64,000 nucleotides of DNA from JAMXLG01 sp963818925 (GCA_963818925.1 CAWFTN010000001.1:2480001-2544000), one strand, 5' to 3'; shown: positions 44,764 to 53,890, counted from the first letter of the stretch. Numbers and translations are program-made. Notes: a model not told the origin generated them from the sequence alone.

Positions 44764-45642
44764 TTATGTGCACCGGTCAGCGAACGATAGAACGGCCAAG
44801 CCGATCAAGACGAGAATCATGCCGGTTCCGGATAGCAACGTCGGCGTTTCTCCGAGTTGCACCCAGGCTGCAATGATGCCGATGACGGGATTCGCGAGCG
44901 TTCCCATACTGGCGTCGCGCGCCGGCAATTCGTTGAGGACGAAAATCCACAGAAAATACGCGACCGCCGTCGCAAGCACGACATTGTAGGCGACGGCGAA
45001 CGTGTACGACGCGTTCCATACGACCGGACGTTCCGGTACCGCGAACGCAACGATAACCAACGCGATTCCGCCAAAGATCAGCTGCCACATCGTCAAGTTG
45101 AAGAGGTCGATCGAGCGATCGCGCTGGACGACTTTGGCGATCACGACGCCGATCGCCCAACTCACCCCCGCGAGCACCGCAAGCACTTCGGGAAATCCGA
45201 TGCGATGTTGCGGGCCGATCATGCACGCGATGCCCGCAAATGCAACGAGGATCGCAACCGCGTGCACGATGCCCAACCGCTCTCCGAGCACTGGCCACGC
45301 GATCACGCTCACCCACAACGGCATCGTGTACGCGAGCATCGCGACTTGGCCCGCACCGGCACTCGCAACCGCCCACGTGACCAAACCGATGAAGATGCCA
45401 GTTTGGAACAAACCGATCCAAAAGAACGAACCGGGTCGTTGCGGCACGACCGAGCGGCGCAGAAACAGAGCAGCAACGAGCAGGACGAGTCCGCCGCCGA
45501 GCGTTCGCGTTGCAGCAAAGACGAAAGGCGGCGCGTCGTGGACGGCGACCTTCATAACGACCCAGTTATAGCCCCATAGCAGAGCGAGAACGACGAGCGC
45601 GACCAGCGCGAGCGAATGGCGGTTCCTATCGGTGAGATGCAC
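44764..45642 (-). CDS. EamA/DMT-superfamily transporter
   Basis: 292 aa from GTG at 45642, overlapping the tsaC stop by 17 bp; the longer open frame upstream lies inside tsaC. Ten membrane helices as two EamA repeats: ALLWGYNWVVMKVAV in the first and VLAVLAGVSWAIGVVIAKV in the second. Usually exports amino acids or small metabolites; substrate not assignable. Confidence 0.87.
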   Translation of the reverse strand: MHLTDRNRHSLALVALVVLALLWGYNWVVMKVAVHDAPPFVFAATRTLGGGLVLLVAALFLRRSVVPQRPGSFFWIGLFQTGIFIGLVTWAVASAGAGQVAMLAYTMPLWVSVIAWPVLGERLGIVHAVAILVAFAGIACMIGPQHRIGFPEVLAVLAGVSWAIGVVIAKVVQRDRSIDLFNLTMWQLIFGGIALVIVAFAVPERPVVWNASYTFAVAYNVVLATAVAYFLWIFVLNELPARDASMGTLANPVIGIIAAWVQLGETPTLLSGTGMILVLIGLAVLSFADRCT

Positions 45643-46582
45643 GACGCAATCGATCCATGATTGCGACGCCGATTCCTTCGTTCGGGACAGTCTCTGCATC
45701 GATACGCGTGATCTCTTCGCGATCGAGCTCATGCAACGACTCGAAAAGCCGCGCGGCAGCTTCGCGCAAATCACCGGCCGGCGAGAGCGTTCGCACCGCG
45801 GCATACCCGTCGACGGGCGTCGAAAACGCAAGCAACGCCGCGTTTTGTCGCTCCGGGCGCGGGACGTCATTTGCGTCCGTCACGATCCGAATCGGTTTCG
45901 ACGGCGCATAGTGTTGCGGCAATCGTCCGGGCGCAAGCGGTTTCGTTTCGTCGGAAAACTCGCGCGCGACGGGACCGATGAGGGCTTCGATATGCTCCAC
46001 GGGAATCGCGCCGTGACGCAGCAGCGTCGGCGTCGGTTCGATCAGGACGATCGTCGATTCGACACCATGCGTCGTTGCGCCGCCGTCGACGATGAGATCG
46101 ACGCGATCGTCGAGCATGCGCTCGACATGCTGCGCGCGTGTCGGACTCAAGTAGCCGAACGGATTCGCACTCGGCGCCGCAAGCGGCAGTTGCACGCGCT
46201 GCAACAATGCGCGCGCAACGGGATGCGCCGGCATGCGAACCGCAACGGTCTCGAGTCCGGAGGTAACGATTGCCGGTACGGGCTCGGTCTTCTTCAACAC
46301 GAGGGTCAGCGGACCGGGCCAAAAGCGAGACATCAACTCGCGTGCCGCGTCCGGAATCGATGCCACGACGCTCTCGAGCATTGATTCACCGTCGACGTGC
46401 ACGATCAGCGGATCGAACGTCGGACGGTTCTTGATTTCGAATATTCGCGCAACGGCGCTCGCATCAAATGCGCATGCGCCTAATCCGTAAACTGTTTCGG
46501 TCGGAAATGCGACGACCGCGCCGGCGCGTAAAAGCACTGCGGCGCGGTCGATCGTTTCAGTTGTCGCTGGTAAGACGGGCAC
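45626..46582 (-). CDS. tsaC: L-threonylcarbamoyladenylate synthase (Sua5 type)
   Basis: 318 aa: YrdC domain with AVVAFPTETVYGLGACAFD, IKNRPTFDPLIVHV and APSANPFGYLSPT, followed by the C-terminal Sua5 domain with GQ-loop-like APGRLPQHYAPS. Makes the TC-AMP precursor for t6A37 in ANN-decoding tRNAs. Shares one base with the upstream glycine-zipper gene (TGATG). Confidence 0.95.
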   Translation of the reverse strand: MPVLPATTETIDRAAVLLRAGAVVAFPTETVYGLGACAFDASAVARIFEIKNRPTFDPLIVHVDGESMLESVVASIPDAARELMSRFWPGPLTLVLKKTEPVPAIVTSGLETVAVRMPAHPVARALLQRVQLPLAAPSANPFGYLSPTRAQHVERMLDDRVDLIVDGGATTHGVESTIVLIEPTPTLLRHGAIPVEHIEALIGPVAREFSDETKPLAPGRLPQHYAPSKPIRIVTDANDVPRPERQNAALLAFSTPVDGYAAVRTLSPAGDLREAAARLFESLHELDREEITRIDAETVPNEGIGVAIMDRLRRASHR

Positions 46583-47127
46583 TACCCGTGAGATTGGCGA
46601 CGAACCACCGAATTCACTTGAACTTGCACCGTTGTTCCGGCGGAAATGTTCACGTCTTGACGGTTGTTTTTCGCGAGAAGATAACCACCCGCCGCGCCGG
46701 CGATGCCGCCGATACCCGTGTGGAAGACCGTCTTGCCGATCGCGTTGCCGACGAGCATGCCGGCGAGTGCGCCGCCCGCTTCTTTCAACGTATTATTCTT
46801 CGTCGACACGTTCGCATTGGTCACCGTCGTTTGAACGGTGTACGTCGAGCCGTTCGCAACCAGACGGTTGAAGTGGAGTTGAATGCTGCCTGGGCGTCCC
46901 TGTCCGGCCTTTTGAACCGCCGAGACATAGCCGTACAGCGTCCCGCCGCTCACACCGCCACCCGACACGTTCGACAGGCTCACCGGCTCGCCCACGTAGG
47001 CATGGTTGCTGGAGAGATTCTGATTGATCGTGCCGTTGAGCGTTGAGCCTGAGCTCAGCGCTTGGGCGATCGCCATCGTCACTGCCAAGAATCCGGCGAA
47101 CGCGGTGCCGGCGATTGTTTTCTGCAT
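46582..47127 (-). CDS. Exported glycine-zipper protein
   Basis: 181 aa with signal peptide (GTAFAGFLAVTMAIAQA). Beta-rich middle, then a glycine-zipper segment ALAGMLVGNAIGKTVF and GIGGIAGAAGGYLLA, as in envelope proteins that insert into or stabilise membranes. Cotranscribed with tsaC. Function unknown. Confidence 0.7.
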   Translation of the reverse strand: MQKTIAGTAFAGFLAVTMAIAQALSSGSTLNGTINQNLSSNHAYVGEPVSLSNVSGGGVSGGTLYGYVSAVQKAGQGRPGSIQLHFNRLVANGSTYTVQTTVTNANVSTKNNTLKEAGGALAGMLVGNAIGKTVFHTGIGGIAGAAGGYLLAKNNRQDVNISAGTTVQVQVNSVVRRQSHG

Positions 47128-47154
47128 GAATGCTTGTCCTCCGATCGAGCAAAC

Positions 47155-47186
47155 AAAAAGGGGCTCGCTCCTGCGAACCCCTTTTC
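47155..47186. terminator. Bidirectional terminator
   Basis: AAAAGGGGCTCGC and GCGAACCCCTTTT form a 13-bp stem with one mismatch and a TCCT loop. Minus strand is followed by TTTTTGTTTG, plus strand by CCCTTTTTT. It ends the transcript of the gene at 47219-47497. Confidence 0.8.
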
Positions 47187-47218
47187 CCTTTTTTACGCCA
47201 GGTCTACCGGCGGGGTCG

Positions 47219-47497
47219 CTATTGGATCGCGTATACCGGGACCTTCCCCTTAATAACGGAGACTTTGATCGTGGCGTTCGCCTTGATCTTACTAAAATCG
47301 GCCGAGCCGGTGGCCGGAAGCGTCGTCTCCGCGCCGTTATCCATTAATACGGTCACGTGCTGAGCATCGTCGACCTTCTCAACCTTGACGGTGTAGGTGC
47401 CGTCGGGGATCAGGGACGAGTCAATCGTAGCGGCGCACGCAAACGCCGGAGTTAACAAGAGAGCGGCAAAAAGTCCAGTTGCCAGGGTGCGACGCAT
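47219..47497 (-). CDS. Small secreted hypothetical protein
   Basis: 92 aa from the ATG at 47497 (GGAGG 5 nt upstream; an ATG four codons earlier is unlikely). Signal peptide TLATGLFAALLLTPAFACAA, then a small beta-type domain with KVEKVDDAQHVTVLMDNG. Monocistronic, ended by the terminator at 47155-47186. No family recognised. Confidence 0.65.
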   Translation of the reverse strand: MRRTLATGLFAALLLTPAFACAATIDSSLIPDGTYTVKVEKVDDAQHVTVLMDNGAETTLPATGSADFSKIKANATIKVSVIKGKVPVYAIQ

Positions 47498-47588
47498 GAG
47501 TTCCTCCATGGATGGGGTGCCAGGCGGCTTACCATGCTCCCAGCCGCGCGTGAAACCCTACGTCTCCGGCGAGCTCCCGTGGAAAACT

Positions 47589-48341
47589 TTACAACCCCTC
47601 AATTGCCTTGACGATCACATTTCCTTGCTCGGTCAACATGAACACGAGCGGTGCGTGCGGCGTCGTATGAAGCGGATTGCTCACCTTGCCTTGCGCGCTC
47701 GTAAGATCGAACCGGCCGCGAAAGCTGCGCGGCACGTCGAGCGTGAGATTTCCCTGCGACGATTCCATGCGCACGAGATTTCCCGACCAATTCGGTGCGA
47801 GCGTTGCGCTCACGTTGCCGTTGCCGGACGTCAATTCCACCATGCCGAGCGCATTGCTGACGGTGACGTCGCCTCGATCGCTCTCCGCCGTCAACGCAGA
47901 GCGAGCATTATCAACCAGAATCGGACCGTCGGCATCATAGATTTGCATCGGCGCCGTGACGCGCTCGACGTGAACCGGCCCACTGAACTGACGCAGATCG
48001 ATCTTGATCGATGACGGATACGTGATCTGCAGTTCGTACCCCGACGCACCGGCGAAGGGAAGAATGTTTTGACTCGGACCGCTGACCGAAATGCTCAATC
48101 GCGTTCCGGTTTTCGACGTCGTTACGTGTAACGGCGGTATCTTCGGACCGTAGTCGACCACGTGCAGCTTGACGCTCGAGACGCCGGATGCCGCGATAAG
48201 CCGGACACTTCCGCTGACGCTCAGTCGTAACGTCGTTGCGCCCGCCGACGGAAAGTCGCGGTCGAGCACCTGGGCCTGCGCGGGAAGACCCGCTATAGAA
48301 AACGGCGCCACGAGCGCCGCTAGGAGAAACGCGCGCTTCAT
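47589..48341 (-). CDS. Exported DUF4097-like beta-helix protein
   Basis: 250 aa, signal peptide FLLAALVAPFSIAGLPAQA. Repeating short strands such as MQIYDADGPILVDNARSAL, GDVTVSNALGMVELTSGNGN and SSQGNLTLDVPRSFRG match the DUF4097/putative adhesin (GIN) fold. The ATG overlaps the uracil-DNA glycosylase stop (ATGA). Function unknown, likely cell-surface. Confidence 0.75.
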   Translation of the reverse strand: MKRAFLLAALVAPFSIAGLPAQAQVLDRDFPSAGATTLRLSVSGSVRLIAASGVSSVKLHVVDYGPKIPPLHVTTSKTGTRLSISVSGPSQNILPFAGASGYELQITYPSSIKIDLRQFSGPVHVERVTAPMQIYDADGPILVDNARSALTAESDRGDVTVSNALGMVELTSGNGNVSATLAPNWSGNLVRMESSQGNLTLDVPRSFRGRFDLTSAQGKVSNPLHTTPHAPLVFMLTEQGNVIVKAIEGL

Positions 48342-48946
48342 GCCCTTCCATACTCGGCCGCTCGCTTAAGGTCCTCGACGAACCACGCGAATTCGCGGTG
48401 ACGCGAGTCAGAATCGCGCTGACGCAAGATCGACGACGGATGGACCGTGGCGAGAACGTGCTCGGCTAGCGGAGACGAAACGAGTTCGCCGCGATGCTGC
48501 GTCAAACGAAACTTCGGGCCGAGTAATGTGTACGCCGCGGTTGCGCCGAGCGCGACGACGAGCTGCGGCTTCACGACGTTCAGTTCGGCTTCGAGCCACG
48601 GGCGGCACGCCTGAATCTCGATTACCTTCGGCTTTTGATGAATGCGGCGTTTACCGCGTTCAATAAATTTGAAGTGTTTGACGGCGTTGGTCACATACGC
48701 GTCGGCGGGGTTGATGCCGGCCTCCGTCAGCGCGTCGTGCAGTACGCGTCCCGCCGGTCCGACGAACGGTTCGCCCGCGAGATCTTCCTTATCGCCCGGC
48801 TGCTCGCCGACGAGCATGAAGCGCGCGCGAGCCTTGCCTTCACCGAAGACCGTTTGCGTTGCATAGCGGTAGAGATCGCAGGCGTGGCAGTCTGCGGCTG
48901 ACTTGCGAAGGCTAGCGAGCGAGAGACGAGACGGCAAGTAGTCCAT
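48338..48946 (-). CDS. Type-4 (Fe-S) uracil-DNA glycosylase
   Basis: 202 aa from the ATG at 48946. Family-4 motifs: cluster cysteines in CHACDLYR and downstream (Cys of IQACRPWLEAELN), GEQPGDKEDLAGEPFVGPAG as the catalytic motif, and ATVHPSSILRQRD. Removes uracil from DNA. Divergent from the ABC-F gene by 42 bp. Confidence 0.92.
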   Translation of the reverse strand: MDYLPSRLSLASLRKSAADCHACDLYRYATQTVFGEGKARARFMLVGEQPGDKEDLAGEPFVGPAGRVLHDALTEAGINPADAYVTNAVKHFKFIERGKRRIHQKPKVIEIQACRPWLEAELNVVKPQLVVALGATAAYTLLGPKFRLTQHRGELVSSPLAEHVLATVHPSSILRQRDSDSRHREFAWFVEDLKRAAEYGRA

Positions 48947-48988
48947 GTCTAGGAGCGTACCCGCAGCCGACGAATCCGCGGAAGCGGC

Positions 48989-50800
48989 TTGGAACTTCTT
49001 CGCTTTTCGGATCTCGAGTGCCACTATGGAGCCCGCGAAATCTTCTCGGGCTTGAGCGGCGTGCTCTCTGAAGGCGAGCGCGTTGGACTCGTCGGCCCCA
49101 ACGGCGCCGGGAAATCATCGCTGCTGCGGCTGCTCGCGGGCGTCGATATGCCCTTCGGCGGCACGATCGTTCGCGCGCGCGGCGTTCGGTTCGGCTATCT
49201 CGCGCAGAGCGTCGCCGATGATACGACCGCGACGCTAGCGGAACTCATCGAAGCAGCGCTTCAACGCGCGCCGCAAGAAGAGCGCGGGCTGCGCAACAAA
49301 ACGCTGCGAATCATGCTGGCGGCGTTCGGATTCACGGAAGACGATGTTACGCGTTCGCTGCGTACGTTCTCCGGCGGCCAGCGCGCAAAAGCCGCGCTTG
49401 CGCACGTGCTCATCGACGATCCCGAATACTGCATCCTCGACGAGCCGACGAACCACCTCGATATTTCGACGGTGCGCTGGCTCGAATCGTACATTGCATC
49501 CGACAAACGAGCGTATCTCATCGTTTCGCACGATCGCTACTTCCTCGATCGCGTCGCAAGCCGAATTTGGGAACTCGATCGCGGAAAACTGCACGTCTAT
49601 CCGCCGGCGACGCCGGCGTACGCGGCCTTCGTCGCGGCACGGGAAGAGCGCCGCGCACAAGAGCGACGCGACTACGAGACGTACCTCGCGGAACGCGACA
49701 AAGCGCGCGCCACGCTTGCGGGACTGCGCGCGACGCTAACGTCGTCGAACTACAGCCGAGTGCGCAGCCGCGAGAAGCAACTTGCGCGCCTGGAATCGCA
49801 AGAGGTCGCAGCGCCGGCGGTGCAGCGGCGCGCGATCTCGGTCGGTTTAAACGCCTCGCGACGTGGCGGGAGCGGATTTGCGTTTGAAGCCCAAGCGCTC
49901 GCGAAGCGGTATGACCGCACGCTCTTCGACAATCTTACGATCGACGTCGAACGCGGCGAACGCATCGCCGTCGTGGGTGCGAACGGCTCCGGTAAATCGA
50001 CGTTTCTGAAAATTCTCGCCGGCGGTCTGGCCCCGGACGGCGGCACCGTGCGTTTCAATCCGGCATCACAAGTGGCGAGCTTCGCGCAAAACGCGCATGA
50101 GGAATTGGATGGTGCGCAAAGCGCGGTCGAAGCGGTGATGCGCGCGGGCAACGTCGTCGATGAACGAGCGCGCGGACTGCTTGGGCGCATGCGCATCAGC
50201 GGCGACGAGGGCGATAAGCCGATTAACGCGTTCTCAGGGGGCGAACGGCGACGCATCATGCTTGCGTGCCTCATGGCTCGCGCCGCCGATATTCTTCTTC
50301 TCGACGAACCGACCAATGATCTCGACGTCGAGAGTCAGGAAGCGCTCGAATCGGTTTTGTCGGAATACGAAGGAACGATCGTCGCCGTTTCGCACGATCG
50401 TTACTTCTTGAACGCCCTATGCGATCGGGTGCTGTGGATCGAAGACGGTTCGTGGGGCGCGCTCGAGGGCGGATACGAAGCGTATGAAACGCAAGTTCGG
50501 GAACGCGAACGCGTGCATCTCGAAGCGTGTGTTACGCCGCGACGCGAAAAGACGTCGGCGCTCACGCCGCTGAAGATGCGCTCCAAACTCGAAACCCAAG
50601 TCGCTCGTCTCGAACGCGAGATCGAGAAACTCGATGCACGCCGGGCGGAAATCGATGCGCTCTTCGCGGATCCCGCGCTCTATGAGGATCGCGCGCGAGT
50701 CAAAGAGCTAGAAGCAGAACGCGAAGCGCTAACGGCTCGCAGTGCGCAAGCCGTCACCGAGTGGGAAGCGCGGCTGGTGGAACTCGAAGAGCTCGGCTGA
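48989..50800 (+). CDS. ABC-F family ATP-binding protein
   Basis: 603 aa, two ABC domains without membrane spans: Walker A GPNGAGKSS and GANGSGKST, signatures FSGGQRAKAAL and FSGGERRRIML, Walker B YCILDEPTNHLD and ILLLDEPTNDLD, with a charged linker between and a C-terminal coiled coil. ABC-F proteins act on ribosomes (translation factors, some antibiotic protection). TTG start with GGAAG 4 nt upstream. The subfamily is not assigned. Confidence 0.93.
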   Translation: MELLRFSDLECHYGAREIFSGLSGVLSEGERVGLVGPNGAGKSSLLRLLAGVDMPFGGTIVRARGVRFGYLAQSVADDTTATLAELIEAALQRAPQEERGLRNKTLRIMLAAFGFTEDDVTRSLRTFSGGQRAKAALAHVLIDDPEYCILDEPTNHLDISTVRWLESYIASDKRAYLIVSHDRYFLDRVASRIWELDRGKLHVYPPATPAYAAFVAAREERRAQERRDYETYLAERDKARATLAGLRATLTSSNYSRVRSREKQLARLESQEVAAPAVQRRAISVGLNASRRGGSGFAFEAQALAKRYDRTLFDNLTIDVERGERIAVVGANGSGKSTFLKILAGGLAPDGGTVRFNPASQVASFAQNAHEELDGAQSAVEAVMRAGNVVDERARGLLGRMRISGDEGDKPINAFSGGERRRIMLACLMARAADILLLDEPTNDLDVESQEALESVLSEYEGTIVAVSHDRYFLNALCDRVLWIEDGSWGALEGGYEAYETQVRERERVHLEACVTPRREKTSALTPLKMRSKLETQVARLEREIEKLDARRAEIDALFADPALYEDRARVKELEAEREALTARSAQAVTEWEARLVELEELG

Positions 50801-50802
50801 AA

Positions 50803-51273
50803 TCACGCGCGGTCGACGCGCGCCGAATAGCAGCCGCGCTTCGCGTTGTGCACGTGGATGTACGTGATCTTAGGATTTTCGAAAAACCGCTGGATCAGCG
50901 CTTCGACATCCTCGCCGGAGGCAAGATCCGCATCGAGCATCATGCCGGCAGCATCGAACGCGCGCATGCTCAACGCGCGGTTGCGCATCACTTCAGGAAT
51001 TTCGTTAATGCGATCGTAGCGAGTGCTCGCACCTTCGCGCACGAATATCGCATGGCTCGCGCGATACGGCGAGTCGGCGGGTTGATGCTCGTAGTTGAGA
51101 AGTAACGCGCGTTCGCCGAGTTCGAGATCGGCCAACTCGACGCGATCGGGGAATCCGGGTTTCTGGTCGGCGACGACGCGCTGCACGCCACGCGCGGCAA
51201 GCGCGTCATCGTCAAGACCGAAGAGCTCGTTAAACGGCTCGGGAGAGAGGCCCGTAATACGATAAGAAATCAT
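50803..51273 (-). CDS. DUF1203-like protein
   Basis: 156 aa from the ATG at 51273. Begins MISYRITGLSPEPFNELFGL, then ELGERALLLNYEHQP, SPYRASHAIFVREG and a C-terminal YIHVHNAKRGCYSARVDR, typical of DUF1203. Function unknown. 47 bp downstream of the nitrile hydratase alpha gene and possibly in that operon. Confidence 0.8.
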   Translation of the reverse strand: MISYRITGLSPEPFNELFGLDDDALAARGVQRVVADQKPGFPDRVELADLELGERALLLNYEHQPADSPYRASHAIFVREGASTRYDRINEIPEVMRNRALSMRAFDAAGMMLDADLASGEDVEALIQRFFENPKITYIHVHNAKRGCYSARVDRA

Positions 51274-51320
51274 GCTTCGATGGTACGCCCGCGAAGCATG
51301 GTCCCGCATTCCGGAAATTG

Positions 51321-51920
51321 CTACAGCGCCGCGGTTCCGATCAAGCCGTTACGGGTGACGAGCGCCGCGAGTTCATCTTCGGAATAGCTTTGCGTTCCGG
51401 CCGGCCGCACCGGCAGCACCATATAGCGTGCCTCGGCAGTACTATCCCAAACGGTAATCCGCGTTTGCTCGGGAAGCGTGAGTCCAAACTCCTCGAGCAC
51501 CTTGCGCGGCTCGCGCACCACACGCGCGCGGTACTCCAAACTCTTGTACCAACTAGGCGAGGGCCCGAGCAGCGCAATGGGATAGCACGAACACAGCGTA
51601 CAAACGATCACATTGTGATCCGTTGGCGTGTTCTCGACGACGCGCAACGCAACATCCGCCCACTGCGTCAGATCGATTCCCATCGACGCGATCGCTGCGT
51701 TGGCGTCATCGAGTAGGCATGCTTTGAATTCGGGATTCGCCCACGCATGCGCGACGATGGCATAGCCGTTTTCCGGACGCGCCGAAAGCAAAAACATCTC
51801 AACGATGCTGTCGAGCTGCCCTTCCGTCGTCACCCCTTCACTCTCGAGACGCGCTACCAGCGCCTTCACGCGGTTGGAAACGGCCGCGCTGCGCTCGTGA
51901 TCGTGCAAGTGAACGCTCAT
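51321..51920 (-). CDS. nthA: Cobalt-type nitrile hydratase/thiocyanate hydrolase catalytic subunit
   Basis: 199 aa from the ATG at 51920, overlapping the previous gene as ATGA. The metal site is VCTLCSCYP; Thr between the cysteines marks the non-corrin cobalt type (Ser marks iron). Also WYKSLEYRARVVREPR and RYMVLPVRPAGT. The two inner Cys are oxidised to sulfinic and sulfenic acids in active enzymes. Hydrates nitriles to amides, or thiocyanate in the SCN hydrolase branch. With two short beta-type genes upstream, the enzyme should have three subunits. Confidence 0.9.
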   Translation of the reverse strand: MSVHLHDHERSAAVSNRVKALVARLESEGVTTEGQLDSIVEMFLLSARPENGYAIVAHAWANPEFKACLLDDANAAIASMGIDLTQWADVALRVVENTPTDHNVIVCTLCSCYPIALLGPSPSWYKSLEYRARVVREPRKVLEEFGLTLPEQTRITVWDSTAEARYMVLPVRPAGTQSYSEDELAALVTRNGLIGTAAL

Positions 51921-52189
51921 GACTCGACCTCCAGATACTCTTCGAAGAGATCCGCGCAAATCGTTTGCGCCTCGCTTTCGGGAAAGATCGCTGACGCCGG
52001 AAACGCAACGGTATACAATGCGCTTTTTCGTGGGTGCGACGAATGTGCGGCCACGTCGTCGGGAAGCGGAAACGCCCCCAACAGCATCACGACCACACCG
52101 CGCGCATTCTGCAAATACTGCGGCAGCCGCGTATGGCCGCTGTTTCGCTGCTCGCGCGTTCGCACGCGCGTGCCTGCAGCAAGCGTCAT
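51917..52189 (-). CDS. Nitrile hydratase beta subunit, C-terminal half as separate gene
   Basis: 90 aa. Matches the C-terminal SH3-like domain of nitrile hydratase beta: GTRVRTREQRNSGHTRLPQY, NARGVVVMLLGAFPLPDD and a LYTVAFPASAIFPE ending. Overlaps the N-half gene and nthA by 4 bp each, so subunits are translationally coupled. Corresponds to SCN hydrolase alpha or one small subunit of three-part nitrile hydratases. Confidence 0.85.
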   Translation of the reverse strand: MTLAAGTRVRTREQRNSGHTRLPQYLQNARGVVVMLLGAFPLPDDVAAHSSHPRKSALYTVAFPASAIFPESEAQTICADLFEEYLEVES

Positions 52190-52452
52190 TGCAACACCCG
52201 TTTCTCGGCGAGCAGCGTTTCGATGGCGCTCAACCAGCGCTCGTAGTACGATGCGCCGCGATACTGCTCGGGATCCATCCGCTCGACGGCGTAGCGAAAC
52301 TCATCGAGCGTGTAGGTTCCGCGCTCCAAAAAGATGCGGTTTAGCGCGAAAACACGGGCTTCCCATTCGTGATGAAACGGTGCATCGGCGCCGGGCTCGA
52401 GATCGATCGACCCGAATCCCTGCGCTCCGCCGAGATCGTGCGGTCTATCCAT
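52186..52452 (-). CDS. Nitrile hydratase beta subunit, N-terminal half as separate gene
   Basis: 88 aa from the ATG at 52452 (GAGG 5 nt upstream). Begins MDRPHDLGGAQGFGSI, then HHEWEARVFALNRIF and YYERWLSAIETLLAEK, the N-terminal domain of nitrile hydratase beta or its activator relatives. First gene of the coupled trio. No separate cobalt activator gene is seen, so this protein could also help cofactor insertion (inference). Confidence 0.85.
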   Translation of the reverse strand: MDRPHDLGGAQGFGSIDLEPGADAPFHHEWEARVFALNRIFLERGTYTLDEFRYAVERMDPEQYRGASYYERWLSAIETLLAEKRVLQ

Positions 52453-52507
52453 GCTATCCTCTTCGCAGTTGACGGACGACCTCCGTCCGCGTCGAATAGC
52501 GCGAGCC

Positions 52508-52729
52508 ATGCAATGGGACGAGCCAGTCGAAGAGTTTCGCGCGATCGGCGGCGTCGCGGACAATGTCCGTCTCGGGATCGGTCCCCGCGGGCGCAGGCTT
52601 TTTGTCGTTGATCCCGGCAAACCGGCGTCGCTGCGCAAGTACGACGGACGGCTCGTGCGCGAGTTGCAAGAGACGAGCATCAATCAACTCGAAGCGCTCT
52701 CGTCCTGCGTCGCGGCGCGGGCGCTCTAA
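52508..52729 (+). CDS. Small hypothetical protein upstream of alpha-hydroxy-acid oxidase
   Basis: 73 aa from the ATG at 52508. Contains GIGPRGRRLFVVDPGKP and ends QLEALSSCVAARAL. Stop is 3 nt before the oxidase start, so cotranscribed. Divergent from the nitrile hydratase trio by 55 bp. No family recognised; a small partner of the FMN enzyme is possible. Confidence 0.55.
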   Translation: MQWDEPVEEFRAIGGVADNVRLGIGPRGRRLFVVDPGKPASLRKYDGRLVRELQETSINQLEALSSCVAARAL

Positions 52730-52732
52730 CCG

Positions 52733-53890
52733 ATGGCAGGCCGGCGAAGCGACGACGCAGTCAACATCGAAGATCTGCGAACGCTTGCGCGCCGCCGTCT
52801 TCCACGTGTCGTCTTCGACTATGTCGACGGCGGTGCCGAAGCGGAAATCACGATGCGCGCAAACGTGCAGGCGTTTGAAGAGCTGCGTTTTCGCCCTCGC
52901 TCGGCAGTCGCAAACGGGCCCTGCAATTTGCAAACCACGCTGCTCGGCATGTCATTCGATTTGCCGTTCTTGCTCGCGCCCATCGGCAGCAGCCGGATGT
53001 TTTATCCGCGGGGCGAGTGCGCGGCAGCGCGCGCAGCCGGTGAAGCGGGAACCGGGTACGTGCTCTCTACGCTCTCTGGTTGCGCGCTCGAGGAGGTCAA
53101 AGCATCGACGCGCGGGCCTGCGTGGTATCAACTCTATCTCGTCGGCGGGCGCGCCGCTGCAAGCGCTGCCATCGCGCGCGCCAAAGCCGCGGGATTCGAG
53201 GCACTCGTCGTGACGATCGATACCTCCGTCGCAGGATTGCGCGAACGCGACGTGCGCAATGGAGCGAAACAACTCTCGACCGGTAGTCCGCTCGCGATGT
53301 TGCCGTATTCGGGTCAGCTCTTGACGCATCCGCGCTGGCTCTTCAATTTTCTCCGCGACGGCGGCATGATGCGATTTCCGAACGTCGTGCTCGAAGACGG
53401 ACCGATGGCGTACGCAGATGCCGCCTCCGCACTTCGCGAGTCGAGTGTCAGTTGGAGCGATCTCGCTTGGATCAAAGCGGAATGGAAGGGCCCGATCGTC
53501 GTCAAGGGCGTGCAATCATCCGATGACGCGCGACACTCGGTGGAGTGCGGCGCCGATGCGATCGTCGTGTCGAATCACGGCGGCCGTCAACTCGACGGCG
53601 TTCCCGCGTCATTGCATATTCTTCCTGAAGTCATCCAGACTGTGGGCGATCGCATCGACATCTTGATGGACGGCGGCATACGACGTGGCACTGACGTCGT
53701 CAAGGCGCTGTGTCTTGGCGCACGCGGCGTGCTGATCGGACGCGCGTATGCGTACGGACTCGCTGCAGCCGGCGAAGCGGGCGTGACGAAAGTAATCGAG
53801 ATCCTGCGCTCGGACATCGTGCGCACGCTAAATCTGCTCGGCTGCCACGATGTCGCCGCGCTCGACCGTTCGTATCTCGTTATCAGGTAG
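52733..53890 (+). CDS. FMN-dependent alpha-hydroxy-acid oxidase/dehydrogenase
   Basis: 385 aa. TIM-barrel FMN family: FDYVDGGAEAEITMRAN, substrate and flavin residues around LLAPIGSSRMFYPRGE, active-site SNHGGRQLDGVPASLHILPE and phosphate-binding DGGIRRGTDVVKALCLGA then GRAYAYGLAAAGEAGV. Oxidises 2-hydroxy acids such as lactate, glycolate or mandelate; specificity not readable. Follows a 73-aa partner gene and lies divergent from nitrile hydratase genes. Confidence 0.92.
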   Translation: MAGRRSDDAVNIEDLRTLARRRLPRVVFDYVDGGAEAEITMRANVQAFEELRFRPRSAVANGPCNLQTTLLGMSFDLPFLLAPIGSSRMFYPRGECAAARAAGEAGTGYVLSTLSGCALEEVKASTRGPAWYQLYLVGGRAAASAAIARAKAAGFEALVVTIDTSVAGLRERDVRNGAKQLSTGSPLAMLPYSGQLLTHPRWLFNFLRDGGMMRFPNVVLEDGPMAYADAASALRESSVSWSDLAWIKAEWKGPIVVKGVQSSDDARHSVECGADAIVVSNHGGRQLDGVPASLHILPEVIQTVGDRIDILMDGGIRRGTDVVKALCLGARGVLIGRAYAYGLAAAGEAGVTKVIEILRSDIVRTLNLLGCHDVAALDRSYLVIR

